DNA from: Saccopteryx bilineata
Lineage: Eukaryota; Chordata; Mammalia; Chiroptera; Emballonuridae
Direction of reading: 5' to 3'
Assembly (NCBI RefSeq): GCF_036850765.1
Contig: NC_089491.1
Coordinates: forward strand, 90,614,740-90,678,739
Length of the DNA: 64,000 bases
A program made the translations under genes and the position numbers. The notes beneath the pieces are model-generated. The model worked only from the letters and a program-made list of their open reading frames with translations, was not told where the DNA came from and ran no database searches. Of this stretch, positions 1 to 11,700 are shown piece after piece (position 1 is the first letter of the stretch; each line of letters opens with the position of its first letter).

Positions 1-229
1 TCTAACCATTGTTCTCTTTAAGGAATGAGGAGATCAGAGAAAAACATTGAAATAAAACATCTTGTTGGGATCTCAGATATGTATACTAAAGAAGCATAAT
101 CATAATGATAGGCCATATTTGCTACATGACATATACAACACAATCAGGATGACATGTATATGACATGTGTGCATATTGCATACAGGTACATGTGAATTTT
201 TTATGTTTTTCTTTTGACCTGTAAACCGC

Positions 230-365
230 CATACAAGGTAAGTAATATTATTATCTCAATTGTATAAACTCAGAAAAATTGAGCATTTTATCTAATATCA
301 CACAGCTAGTAAATAATAGAATTAAGGTTTAAACCCAGATCTGTCAGACTTAAAAATCTGTTTAT
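230..365 (-). repeat. MIR SINE relic
   Basis: The + strand shows the reverse complement of the MIR core: a stretch like 'cacacagctagtaaat' followed by 'aacccagatctgtcagact', the usual order in antisense MIR copies. It is heavily diverged, with no visible target-site duplication, as expected for an ancient mammal-wide SINE. Assignment is from memory of the consensus. Confidence 0.6.
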
Positions 366-1598
366 AAGTTCATTGTCAAAGGCCTCTATTTTAATTCCCT
401 TGCACTAGTGCACATTTGGTGAGTTCATTGAACCACAATCTTTTTTTTTCTAAAACCAGAGTTTTTTTTTTCAGTCCTTATACAGTGTAGTCTGCTTCTT
501 GGCAGATGGACACATGGTGTGACCCTTGTTTCTAATAATAAAATTTCTACCATTACCCCTGAAAATGGAATAACACTTTTGTTCAGAGTGAAGTTTGATG
601 TAATTTGGCATTATTCATTAAGATTAAAATTCTTCATGCCCTCTGACCCAAGAGTCTTACTTCTAGGATTTATGCTAGAAGTATAAGAGCATTGATTGTT
701 GCATTATTTTAAATAGTGAAAACCTGTAGATGTAGCTCAAAAATCCTCCAAATATTTTATGGTACAATAGATTGCGATAGGATACATCAGTTAAAAATCC
801 TGTGTTTATATTGTGTCCTGGAAAAATAGCCATGAAATACATTAACTTAAAACAGCCTGCTGTGAAATAATATGCACAATATGACCCTGCTTTTGTAAAA
901 ATAGAGGTACTTTTATTTAAATGTACTACATGATTTTGCACAGAAAAATATCTAAAAGAATAGATACCAAATAAAGTAGTAGTTATCTTCTTTTAATAAG
1001 TTGAGGAGAAAGCTCGTCCCACATGATAAATGAACACTAAACGCACAAAATGCTTATAGCTAGTGTTCTTTCTTTTTCTTTTTTCTTTTCTCTTGGTACA
1101 TATAAAACAAGTTTTTAAATGTGTGAAAGAAAAAAATGGACACCCAAAAATATACTATTTCAGAAAGGAAACAAACAGCAGATAAAATCCAAGTCAATCT
1201 TTTTCAGTCTGAGGACTTTAGACTTTTAATCAAATCTTCTAACTCTGTTAAATTAAGTATTTCCACTTTAATTTTATAAAAAAGTAAAATGAGACCCAGT
1301 GAAGTAATTTATTTACCCAATTTTCTTTTCTTATTCTTCTCCTTTCCTTTTTTCCATAATGCAAACAAAATGCTCTATTTGACTTCTGATGGCTCACTGA
1401 TGACTAAATTTTTCTCTTTTCATCAAAGAGAACTGCCTTAACCAGAAGTATGTGCCCCTCACATAGATAGCTCAGACTCAATGACCGATTAATATAGGGG
1501 AACAAAGGCCAGACCCTCTTTTCTCTATTTGGGAATCTATAAAAATATTGGTCTCAAGTACACACCTCAACAAACATCTTGAATAAAAAAAGTCAGTC
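366..1598. other. No recognised feature
   Basis: AT-rich sequence with short T and C/T runs (for example 1068-1095). A minus-strand open frame of 88 codons (675-941) has no recognisable domain and lies in AT-rich DNA, so I do not call it a gene. Confidence 0.5.
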
Positions 1599-1599
1599 T

Positions 1600-1960
1600 C
1601 CCTGGCAGGTTGGGTCAGTGGTAGAGCATTGGCACACCGTGTAGCTGTCCTGGGTTCAAGTCCTGATCAGGGCACACAGAAGAAACAAGCATCAGCTTCT
1701 CCACATCCCCTCTCTCTTGCCCTCCTGCAGTCATGGTTAGTTTGGCTCAAGGGAGTTGGCCTGTAGCACTGAGGATGGATCCATGGCCTCTGCCTTGGGC
1801 ACTAAAAAAAAGTGTCTCTGGTTGCAACAGAGCAATGGCCTCCGATGGGCAGAGCATCACCCCCTAGTGGGCTTGCTGGCTAGATCCCAATTGGGGCAAA
1901 TGTAAGAGTCTGTCTCTCTGCCTCTCCTCCTCTTACTAAAATAAATTTTTTTAAAAAATA
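1600..1960 (+). mobile_element. Family A tRNA-derived SINE, old copy
   Basis: The head begins CCCTGGCAGGTTGGGTCAGT and keeps recognisable RNA polymerase III A-box and B-box regions (GGTTCAAGTCC near 1653). It is followed by the family A body (tctgcctctcc-type tail, 'gcagagcatcaccccctagt') and an A-rich 3' end. It is more diverged than the copies at 47756 and 60330. The target-site duplication is not clear. Confidence 0.85.
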
Positions 1961-3046
1961 TCAGAGTTTATTTCTCACAGAAATTGACTTAAAACAAGAT
2001 TACAAATTTCAAAAGTCATAAAGCTGAAACTTGAATACTGATAAGACTGATTCTGAATTTATATCCTATCCATTAATATCTTCCTGTCTCCCATAAAGAA
2101 TAATTTATTCTAATTTTAAACATATTTTTGTTTAGACAATAAGCAGTCACTAATGATATGTTTAAGCCTGTAAGTTAGAAAATTTTCTTCATTTTTCTAC
2201 AATATTTACAATTATACAGCCATTAGCACATGAAACTACTGCATTATACCTCTTGAAATTCAGACTGATATAAATAAGTGGCTATATATACACATGCATA
2301 TTAATTTATAATATTACATTGAAAGATATATCCTATAAAATATATCTCAACATTAAATTCAGGGTTATTTTGACCCAAATCTCTAATTATGGTAGCTTAT
2401 TTTCAAAGAACAAAATTATACTTTTAATTATTCCTTTTTCTGTGAAAAAAATTCAAGACCTCTCTGTTTCAGAAAACTTAAAAGATTACTTATGAAACAA
2501 GGACTTACATTTTCTATCACAAATTTAAGTCAGGCTTGAAATGTAGGCTAAACAATTTATAGTCCAGAAAAATACTACTTCAAGCAGTCTCTAAAAGCAT
2601 AACATAGAAGTTACCAATTCTATGCAATTTTGAGAGAATGCAGTTAGGATTTTACAATCAGTTCACAGTGCTACTCAATGGTCAGCGCCTATCTGTAGTC
2701 TCTTGTCTGGAAATCATTGTGCCTCTTCATTCTGCTCCTGAAGATTCGACATCACCAATTCCTTTATTTCATTTACCAACTCTTAACTCTGGATCAAGTC
2801 ATTACACTTCTCTCTGTAAATGTATGTGGCATTATTGGTTTAGTGATATTATTCTTCCACTACACAGAATTATGGGCTTCACATAAAAATTAAACAAGTG
2901 TTGGATAAAATTTCTCAGCCAGAAAACTAAGATAAGAAAATTCCAAGAAACATATCTAATCTGGCCACGATGAGGGAGAAAATAGTTGTTACACATCAAG
3001 GAACAGCTTATTAGCTTTACTTTTATCTCTTACTTGTCTTCAAAAG
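1961..3046. other. No recognised feature
   Basis: AT-rich unassigned sequence. An 82-codon plus-strand open frame (2638-2886) has no recognisable domain or codon pattern and is probably chance. Confidence 0.5.
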
Positions 3047-3054
3047 GTTATTTA

Positions 3055-3388
3055 GCCTGACCAGGTGGTGGTGCAGTGGATAAAGCATTGGACTGGGATG
3101 CGGAAGGACCTAGGTTTGAGACCCCGAGGTCTCCAGCTTGAGTGTGGGTTCATCTGGTTTGAGCAAAAGCTCACCAACTTGGACCCAAAGTTGCTGGCTC
3201 GAGTGAGGGTTACTCAATCTGCGGAGGGCCTGTGGTCAAGGCACATATGAGAAAGCAATAAATGAACAACTAAGGTGTCGCAACAAAAAACTGATGATTG
3301 ATGCTTCTCATCTCTCTCCATTCCTGTCTGTCTGTCCCTATCTATCCCTTTCTCTGACTATCTCTCTTTCTCTGAATAAAAAAAAAGT
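3055..3388 (+). mobile_element. Family C SINE (subtype C1)
   Basis: The element starts GCCTGACCAGGTGGTGGTGC and runs through the family C body (trait 'tttgagcaaaagctcacca', then 'aaggcacatatgagaaagca') to a C/T-rich stretch and an A tail. It is flanked by the short direct repeat GTTATTT at 3047-3053 and 3389-3395, consistent with LINE-mediated insertion on the plus strand. Confidence 0.9.
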
Positions 3389-3395
3389 TATTTAA

Positions 3396-4984
3396 ATTAT
3401 TTGGGGGGAGAGGTTTTTTGAGACATGTTTAACCAGCAGAGGGATTTAAAGGTTTTGACTATTGGAAACTAGAACAAGACCTGCCTACAGAAATTGCATT
3501 ATATGTCCTATGTAAAGAACGTGGGTTAATAAAGCAAAGCAAGAAGCATAGGAGACACTTCTAATGAAGCATGAAGCTAATGGATGGTACTTCCCACCAA
3601 GACTAGGAGGTTCTGCACAGTATACTCTACTCAGTAAGCTTTAAGTTGAAGAATCTGCCAGACCACCAGAAGCACCTTCATGAGACCACTGTTCACCTAC
3701 TGGTAGCACTGTACAGTCAGGCTTTCTAGATTTTTTCTGGGGTTATTTATTTTCTTAAGCAGATTCATTAACATGTAAACTTGTAAGCTTCAGAAAGACT
3801 GCAACACAGATTTACATCAGTTCATTCATTATAATAATTGGGGTTGAAAAAGATATAAACTGTACATGACCTACTCGTATGGAGCTCGCCTTGACTTATA
3901 ACACCAGTACAACCAGCATCAGCAAAGAGCTCCCCAGGTCCTAGTGAGTAATATTCTTATAGTCAGGAGAGTCGATTTTTGCCCATGACATTCAGAACTG
4001 GTATAGCCAAGTGACTGTCAGTACAGTTAGTGACACGGTACACTTCATTTAACATCACAGTGGTACAGACCAAAGAGTAGACCAACAAACAATAAAGACT
4101 TATGTGTAGAGGCAAGAGATTAACTTTGTAACACAAAATTCTCTTCAGAACCTGTCTTACCAGAGTTTACTGTCAGAATTTTATTTTGATGTATTTTCTT
4201 TTTTATTGTGCCTGACTCCATATTCCATGCAAAATCTCTTTCCACCCCCATTTCTCCAAAAATATATTTTGATGTATTTTTAAAGAAGATTTTAAATTAA
4301 ATAACACAGAGGTTAGGAAAGGTCATAATTTGTCAGGTAAATATTGAAGGACCTGATGTCAGCCTGGAGCCCGAGAGAAGGTTTAGAGATAAAAAGACAG
4401 TTTATAAAAGTACTTGCAAGAGAGTAAGGCAGATGTGTTTTATGTTAGTTTGGTGAAATCCTTTTGATAAGACTGCTGGTGTACCCTGTGTTACCTAATT
4501 TAAAATTATTCTTTTCTTCCATTTTGGAGAAGCAGAGAATTTTCTTCCATTTTGGAGAAGCAGAGGATGATTTAAAAAGCACTGGATGAGAAATCGGGAA
4601 GTCAAGGCTTAGTCTGTATTCTATCTTCAACTGGCTATCTATTTCTGGGCAACATTTCCTTTTGACTTGAATTATGAGTTAAGTCTTAAGAGACAAGTTA
4701 GGACAGGAAAGCTGACAAGTTGAGATAGTGTAAATCAAGGACAGATAATAGGGTGAATCTAAACCGGTATTCCTAAAAGGGAACCAAAAGGACAATTTAG
4801 GAAGATCAGACTTAAAGAGAATGATAAAGGAGAAGAAATGGAATCATATATATGTGCTAGATCCAAATACAAGAAAACACAGGGAAAACTAAACCTCAGT
4901 GATGTTATCTTTGGACATGTGAGGAAGAGCATAGAGATTATATGAAGCAGTTAGAAGTGTAGAATTTGTGTTAATTGTTTAGGA
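3396..4984. other. No recognised gene; one 28-bp direct duplication
   Basis: Unassigned sequence. At 4512-4565 a segment containing 'ttccattttggagaagcaga' occurs twice in tandem with a period of about 28 bp. The 61-codon minus-strand frame across it is an artefact of the repeat. Confidence 0.5.
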
Positions 4985-5160
4985 ATCACATTTATTCTTT
5001 GGTTTGGTGTCAAGGCAGACTGCAAACTATGTGCAAGAAAGGTGTGTTCCTTTATCTCACTATTGGGTTTCCAGTGCCTCGCACAGTGCACAGTAACTGG
5101 CACTTGGTAAGCAGTCAAAAAATATATTAGAATGAGTGAACAAATGTATGTGTGAATAGC
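4985..5160 (+). repeat. LINE-2 3' end relic
   Basis: Resembles the LINE-2 3' terminus in sense orientation: 'cagtgcctcgcacagtgcac', then 'ggcacttggtaagcagtc' and a degenerate tgaa-rich end (gaatgagtgaacaaatg). Ancient and diverged; assigned from memory of the consensus. Confidence 0.55.
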
Positions 5161-5289
5161 TAAACTTAAAACAAATAGTTGAGTGATGAAGTAAAAGTAA
5201 TGTGATGCATTGGATGAGACTCATTATAAGGATTCTATTATTTTAGAACTAGTCCTTGATATCATTTCATCTTTTAAAATGAAATAAGT

Positions 5290-7012
5290 CATGTATTCAT
5301 CCAGGTTTCCCAACACCATTTATTGAAGAGACTATCTTTACCCCATTGTATGTTCTTGCCTTCCATGTCAAATATATAAATACATATTAATTCATGATAA
5401 ATGCCTGGGCTTATTTCTGAGCTCTATTCTCTTCCATTATGCTATATGTCTGTTTTTATGCCAGAATCATGCTTTAATTACAATGGCTTTGTAGTATAGT
5501 TTATCAAGTACATAATGTGATTTCTTCAAGTTTGTTCTTCTTTCTCAAGATTACTGTTGCTATTACAGGTATTTTTTAGTTTCATATAAATGTTTGAAAT
5601 ACTTTTTTCTAGTTATAAGAAAATGTCCTTGGTATCATAATAAGAATTGTGTTGACTCTATAAATTGCTTTGGGTAGATCACTTTCTTTCACCATATGCA
5701 AGAATAAACTCAAAATAGTTTAAAGACTTAAGTATTAAACTCAAAACCATAAAAATTCTAGAAGAAAACATAAGCAGTAAAATCTTGGACATCTCTCATA
5801 GCAATATTTTTCTTACATGTCACCTTAAGCAATGGAAGTAAAAAATAAACAGATAAAACTATAACAAACTAAAAAGTTTTTGCACAGCAAAGAAAGCTAT
5901 CACAAAATAAAAAGGCAACCTACTGAATGAGAGACCATAACCACCAATGCATCTGATAAAGGCTTAATTTCCAAAATTTATAGGAACTTACCAATGCATC
6001 TGATAAAGGCTTAATTTCCAAAATTTATAGGAACTTAAAAACACAACACCAACCCCCTCCCCCAAACAATCCAGTTCAGAAATGGGCAAAGAACCTGAGA
6101 GACATTTACACAAAGAAGACATAAAGATGGCCAATAAACATACAAAAAGATGCTCAAAGTAACTAATCATCATAGAAATTCAAATTAAAACCACAATGAG
6201 ATATCACCTCACACCTGTCAGAATAGTTATCATCAATAAATCAACAAACAACAAGTGTTGACGAGAACATGGAGAAAAAGAATCCTTCATGCACGGTTGG
6301 TGGTAATGCAGATTGGTGCAGCTACCATGGAAAGCAGTATGGAGTTACCTCAAAAAATTAAAAATGAAACTATGTTATGAGCCAGAATTCCACTTCTGAG
6401 AATATGTCCAAAGAAACCCCAAAACATTAATTCAAAACAATGTATGCACTCTTATGTTCTTTGAAATTTTATTTATAATAGTTAAGACTTGAATGCAGCC
6501 CAAGTGTCCATCAGTAGATGAGTTAATAAAAAAGCTGTGGTACATATACACAATGGAATACTACTGTGCCATAAGAAAGAAGAAACTCCTACCTTTTTGC
6601 AACAGCATGGATGGATCTAGAGAGCATTACGTTAACTGAAATAATCCAATCAGAGAAAGACAGAAACCATATGATTTCACTGAATCTAATGAACAAAATA
6701 AACAAATAAGCAAAATAGAGACAGACTCACAGATGCAGAGAACAGACTGACAGCTTTCATTGGGGATGAGTGCTGAGAAGCTGGGTAAAAAAGTTCAAGA
6801 GATTAAGCAGAGGAAAAAAATTTACAGACACAGACAACAGTGTGGCGATTGTAGGAAGGAAAGGGAGGTATAGAATTTGAAGGAGAATAGAGGAGCAGTA
6901 GGTAGATGTTGATGGAGGGAGACTGGATTGTAGAACTTTACACCTGAAAACTGTATAACTTTATTAAACAATGTCACCCCAATAAATGTAATAAAAAGAA
7001 AAATAAAATAAG
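5290..7012 (+). mobile_element. LINE-1, 5'-truncated, with inverted 5' segment
   Basis: Bases 5290-5685 match LINE-1 ORF2 in antisense. From about 5686 the sequence switches to sense ORF2, starting around 'accatatgcaagaataaact' and running through the C-terminal region and 3' UTR to 'gtcaccccaataaatg' and an A-rich end near 7012. The two arms abut at adjacent positions of the LINE-1 consensus with only a short gap, which is the classic twin-priming structure. Stops and indels break every frame, so it is not functional. I could not fix the target-site duplication because the flanks are A-rich. Confidence 0.85.
5944..6037 (+). repeat. 47-bp perfect tandem duplication inside LINE-1
   Basis: The 47-bp segment 5944-5990 (beginning ccaatgcatctgataaaggc) is repeated base for base at 5991-6037. 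It lies in sense LINE-1 ORF2 sequence where normal copies have one unit, so it is a local duplication. Confidence 0.95.
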
Positions 7013-8685
7013 AAACCAATATAATTAAAAATATAAGATTCTGCACTTGGTGCCCATCCTTTCCCTCTGCACCAAATATAACTTAATATAGAACAGTTTA
7101 GACAAGAGTATAAAACTGAAATACTTATGAATCAGCAGGAAGTGTGATGTGTTTTCCCCATACACTCATGCTATTTTAGGCTTTATTATTATACTTGTCT
7201 GTACAAGAAAGTAGGAAATGAACTTGCTTTACTTTTCAGAGTATAAAAACAAGTCAAGTTGGATCAACAGGTATGGTAGGAGTAAGGAAGTAGAGAGAAG
7301 GCATGTTTGGAAAGACTGGAAGAATCATATTATGAAGCATATTCTATGCCAGGCTTAATAAATATTTCAGACAATATAAATTTATGAAGTCTTTTGTAAA
7401 AGGGGCAGCATAAACAAAGTAAAGTAATTCTGGGAAGATCAATGTGACAGCTACTTGTAAGATGGGTTGGAGATAAAAGAAGAAAAACAATTGTGATACA
7501 GGCTTAAAATAAGGAGAAAACAAAATACTAAGAATCGAATGGGAAGAAAGAAACAGCAACAAATGTGTATTTCACGTGAATAAGGCATGTTGGATCCATA
7601 GAGCTCAGGCTCTCTCTGCAGAATAGGGATCGGGCTGGGTGTGACTGGGCCTGCCCCCAACTCTGTATTTTCTTCCCTATAGAAGAGGGCCAAAGTGGTT
7701 TCCTTTACTCAGGGCCCAAAGGAACACAGTAAACCATTCTGATATGAGTCAATACCCAAGGTGTGCTTCAGAACAGGATCCCTGAGAGTGATTACAGCTC
7801 TACAGAACAGTGTTTGCACTCTCAGAGTAAAAACCATCAACTTTCTCAGGGCCCTTGTTCAAGAGCAGCAATTGGGAAGCAGATGGCCTCAAGTCTGGAA
7901 GGGAACTGTGGAACAGAACCAACAACCAGAAATTCTATGGTCGAGTTTTGATTAACATAGTGGAAATAGGAAACTATGTGAGTCAGTGGGTATTTAGGTA
8001 CCATGCACAGCAGGAATACTTTTAGGCCCCATTGGTTGGTAAGTTTAAAGCTGTTACTATACTATGCAGTTTGGAACTGGGTGTGAGTGTGCATGCAGGT
8101 AGCAGATCTCAGGGAATATAGGAACTGCCCAGGGAATAATTATAACTTTGTAGGAAATTCAAATGGGTCCTTTGCATTTTGGGCTGGAGTATACATGCAT
8201 ATATTTTAAATATACAAGATAATACTTACGTCTGAATGGGCACCACCAACAAGAAAAAAAAAAGCAACAATCTTTTCAAAGGTCATCTATTTATAACGTC
8301 CCCCATTATTCCTAGATTACAACTGTCCCTGTAAAAGGAAACCTTCTCTTTCTGCCCATCATCTACCCAATTGTGTCTGATGGAGGTATTTAGCTTGCAG
8401 AAAGTTGGTCATGTATTGACGAATGAAGAAATCACCCAGATGGTCATTAATGGTGTACTTCTAACCCAATCATCCTGTTGTGTACAGAAGAAATCTTAAG
8501 CTGCAAATTTGGGGAAAATTTTTTGGCCAAATTATTAGAACCCTGTCCTGCTGGGTCAATAAGCTCAGGCTATTGCTCAAGTTTTGTTATCTTTAATTTT
8601 TTTTTCCTTTTTCTGTTTATATATCCACAGATGTCCACACACTTTTAATGTGCAGAGTAAGCCTGACCCAGGTATATTGCAGTGG
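7013..8685. other. No recognised feature
   Basis: Slightly richer in GC around 7600-7950 than its surroundings. Overlapping short open frames (7451-7955) exist on both strands, but none shows a recognisable domain. It could hide an old, low-copy repeat that I cannot name. Confidence 0.4.
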
Positions 8686-8689
8686 AAAA

Positions 8690-8850
8690 AGCTTTTGGAT
8701 TTATATGTTCCGATATTATTACTTATTAACAGGGAAATCAGTTTCCTTATCTATAAAATGGGGATAATTATACCTACCTCAAATTTTGTTTTGAGAACTG
8801 GTAACATATATACTATATAGCTAGTACCTGATATTTGTCAGACACAAAAT
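8690..8850 (+). repeat. MIR SINE relic
   Basis: Sense MIR core features: 'gtttccttatctataaaatg' followed by 'gggataattatacctacctc', matching the conserved MIR stretch in order. No duplication is visible. Confidence 0.65.
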
Positions 8851-9339
8851 TAAGCTATCTCAAATAGTTGCACTTATTATCTGTGACATTCAAAATATAA
8901 AAGATTAATAGAACATCTCCAGTGTTTAACATTCCGATAAAGATGTGCTTGCATGGAATGACTCATGTGGAAAGAGTCAAATGAAAAAAGTGAGTAGATG
9001 TGTCTTTGTGAAAGGATCACATCAATAAACTTTGTATTAAATGAGTTTAGCTCACCACCTACAACACACCATGGACCACTAATGAGTGTTTGTTTGTACT
9101 GTAGACAGAAGCAATACCCATAGTGAAAGTTTGCTGAATACCAAGTAAATACATTCTCTGCTTTCTGTACTGTACAATGACAATACTTAGAGCAAAGCTT
9201 TGAATCTCATAGGGTTCATTGACTTTCAATCTGCAGCTCTTTAATAATACCTAAAACCTCATATAGGAATATTACAATTAAGTTCTACAGGATATACCAT
9301 ATGTTTCAATAAAAAGCACTAAAGCATAGTGATCACTTG

Positions 9340-9540
9340 CTTTCTTCTTAGACAGCCCTGACATAGCTCCTCAACTTGCTTTGTGATCTTTGACAAGTTA
9401 CTTAACTCTTGTGCCTCACTTTCCTGACCTGTAAAATGAGAATGGTAGTAAAGAGTATTACTTCACAGAGCTAGTATGAGGATCAAGTGAGAAACTGCAA
9501 TTATAGCATTTGACACATTGAAATGACCGAGTAATTACTA
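9340..9540 (+). repeat. MIR SINE relic
   Basis: Sense MIR core: 'gacaagttacttaactcttg', 'tgcctcactttcctgacctg', 'taaaatgagaatggtagtaa', then a 3' part with 'tatgaggatcaagtgag'. This is one of the better-preserved MIR copies in the window. Confidence 0.75.
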
Positions 9541-10830
9541 TTATAATTTTTTTACACCTTTTTCCAAATAAGATTGTGGAGCTTTATGACATACATGATG
9601 ATTAGAACAGAAAGGACAAAAAGAATAGGAATTCCAGAGTAAAAGGTGGTAGTTGTATAAGCTATGTCTTCTGCTCTGCCACCGAGCTGGTCTTCCTCAA
9701 GCCCAATCCTGACCCAAGTGCCCTGGTGGTTCCTTTATTAGTGCCTCATTACCTATAAAATGATGACTATTCACACTAGCATGCATTTGAGGGATTTTTG
9801 GGTTGTCCTCTGTCCACCTTGCAGGCATTATTTAGCATTTGATTTCTATGGAAACCCTATAAATATCCAGTCTTTTTTTCTGCATGATATCCTAGATTTC
9901 TGCTCTGCCTCTGGTCTTTATACATAGCCCAAACTCCACCTGAACTCCTTTCTTCTCTCTTCCTTAATTTCCAATAAATGGCCATATAATATGGAAAGAT
10001 TTAAAAAATGAAGTCTGTGGACACATTGGAAGAATGTCTCCCCAAAAGGCCAACATGTTCAAGGCAGTGGAAACTAATGTGGAGGCCTATGGATCCCAGA
10101 GGGCTTGGGAAGGCAAAGTCTTCAGGGAATCCACAGCTGGGAGGGAAGCACACTACACAGAACATCTAGTGCATGAAGCCATCAGCATAGCCTGGGATTT
10201 GGAGGAGAGTGAAAAAAAGAGGGGTTCATCACCTCCAAGCTCCAGCTGCTGAACTAATGTTGAATGTTGATTTATGCTAATGACACTCAGTAATGTAATT
10301 CTCTGTAAGAGCATCTGTACAATATTTCAGATATCCCCAGAGATGCTTAGAGAGAGGGAATAAGTCAACCAGATAATATTGTGTGAAATTAATTAAACAG
10401 GGGCTTTAATATAAGGAAGCTCTGAACTGGAAAATACATCTGTTTTATATAAGCATTTTCTTCCACTTCAGGAGCAGTGTTTAGGTTTGTCTAGAATTCT
10501 TGTGGTAAAAGAATTTGGAGTAGAAAGCCTTTGATCTTAAGGTTGATGCATAAATAAGGTAATAAAGCTTGAGGGCAGGATTAAACCTCTGAAAGCCCTT
10601 TTATATATTTTCATATTCACAAAAATAAAATATTATATATTATAACATGTCAAAATTTATAAATATTAAATTAGCAATAATGAATACTATACTACTGATT
10701 TATATTGTAAACTATAGTTAGATAATATGAAAGCTGTATTTAGATAATTAGTAATTTTTAAAAATGTAATAAGCAAACTCACTGTCAAAACAAAGACTAA
10801 AAAATTGATAGTATCCTCCTCCTCAAACCC
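9541..10830. other. No recognised feature; one isolated 72-codon frame
   Basis: Contains a plus-strand open frame at 10034-10252 (72 codons) that is less AT-rich than its flanks and starts within an ATG context. I recognise no domain, and there are no clear splice sites or partner exons. I do not call it a gene, but list it under findings. Confidence 0.4.
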
Positions 10831-10834
10831 AAGC

Positions 10835-11000
10835 ATATGAATCTATTTCCCCAGGCAACCAGCATTCTGAATTCAACATTTATTATTCCCTTTTCTTTCT
10901 ACTTTATATAGACTTATTGCATCTGTAAGATTTTTTTTAACAAAAAAATGTAATCACGTTGTATTCACTTGTTTTCTTTTCTCCAGTTAACATTTTATTA
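10835..11000 (-). repeat. Possible old LINE-1 (L1M-type) fragment
   Basis: The + strand resembles the antisense 3' part of old mammalian LINE-1 ('ccaggcaaccagcattctga', then 'atgtaatcacgttgtattca'). It is too diverged for certainty. Confidence 0.35.
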
Positions 11001-11419
11001 TAGTTATTGATATATTTAGATCTTTTCCTCCATTTTTAGTTTATTTAAAGTTGATCTTATTTTTATAATTTTAATAATTATTTCCTTTTATATTTTCCAT
11101 TATTTTAAAAAATAAACACTTTAGCACATCACACATCGACTAAATTCCACTTCTCAAACACATCCCATGATGTTATCATTCTAGACTTCTAATTTTTTTA
11201 TTAATATGGTATTATAATTCTAGGCATTCAATTTCATATTAGTTTATATAAGGTTTCTCTTATTTGCTCAACAATTCTTAAAACAATAAATTTTAACAAA
11301 GAATAAAATAACCTTTAATATACTGTATGTTTCTTACAACATCTTTCAAGAGTTATTATCTATTCTCTTTATTGAAAGACTTTATCTAAACTGTTCCCAG
11401 TGTAGGTCTTTGGCTAAGT

Positions 11420-11700
11420 GTCAGAGGCTTTGTATGATAAAGAATATCATGTCTTCACATTTAAATGACAGCTGAAAATCAAATTCTAGGTCTTTAATGC
11501 TTTTAATACATAAAGAAACTCCACTGTTTTCTTGCATCCAATGTTTCAGTTGAATCTTATGTTATACTGATTCTTGTTTCTTTGATACGATCAATTGCCT
11601 TCTATTCACTTTTCTTTTATTCAAATTATATTTAGTAAATGCCTTCTGTATGATGCACTAAGTTAGGCACTGGAATACAGGCATAAAAAACAGAAGCATC
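11420..11700 (-). repeat. Possible LINE-1 ORF1 and LINE-2 fragments
   Basis: 11420-11610 recalls antisense LINE-1 ORF1 sequence ('ccactgttttcttgcatcca'). 11630-11700 recalls LINE-2 ('tgatgcactaagttaggcac', 'tggaatacaggca'). Both are weak matches from memory. Confidence 0.35.
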
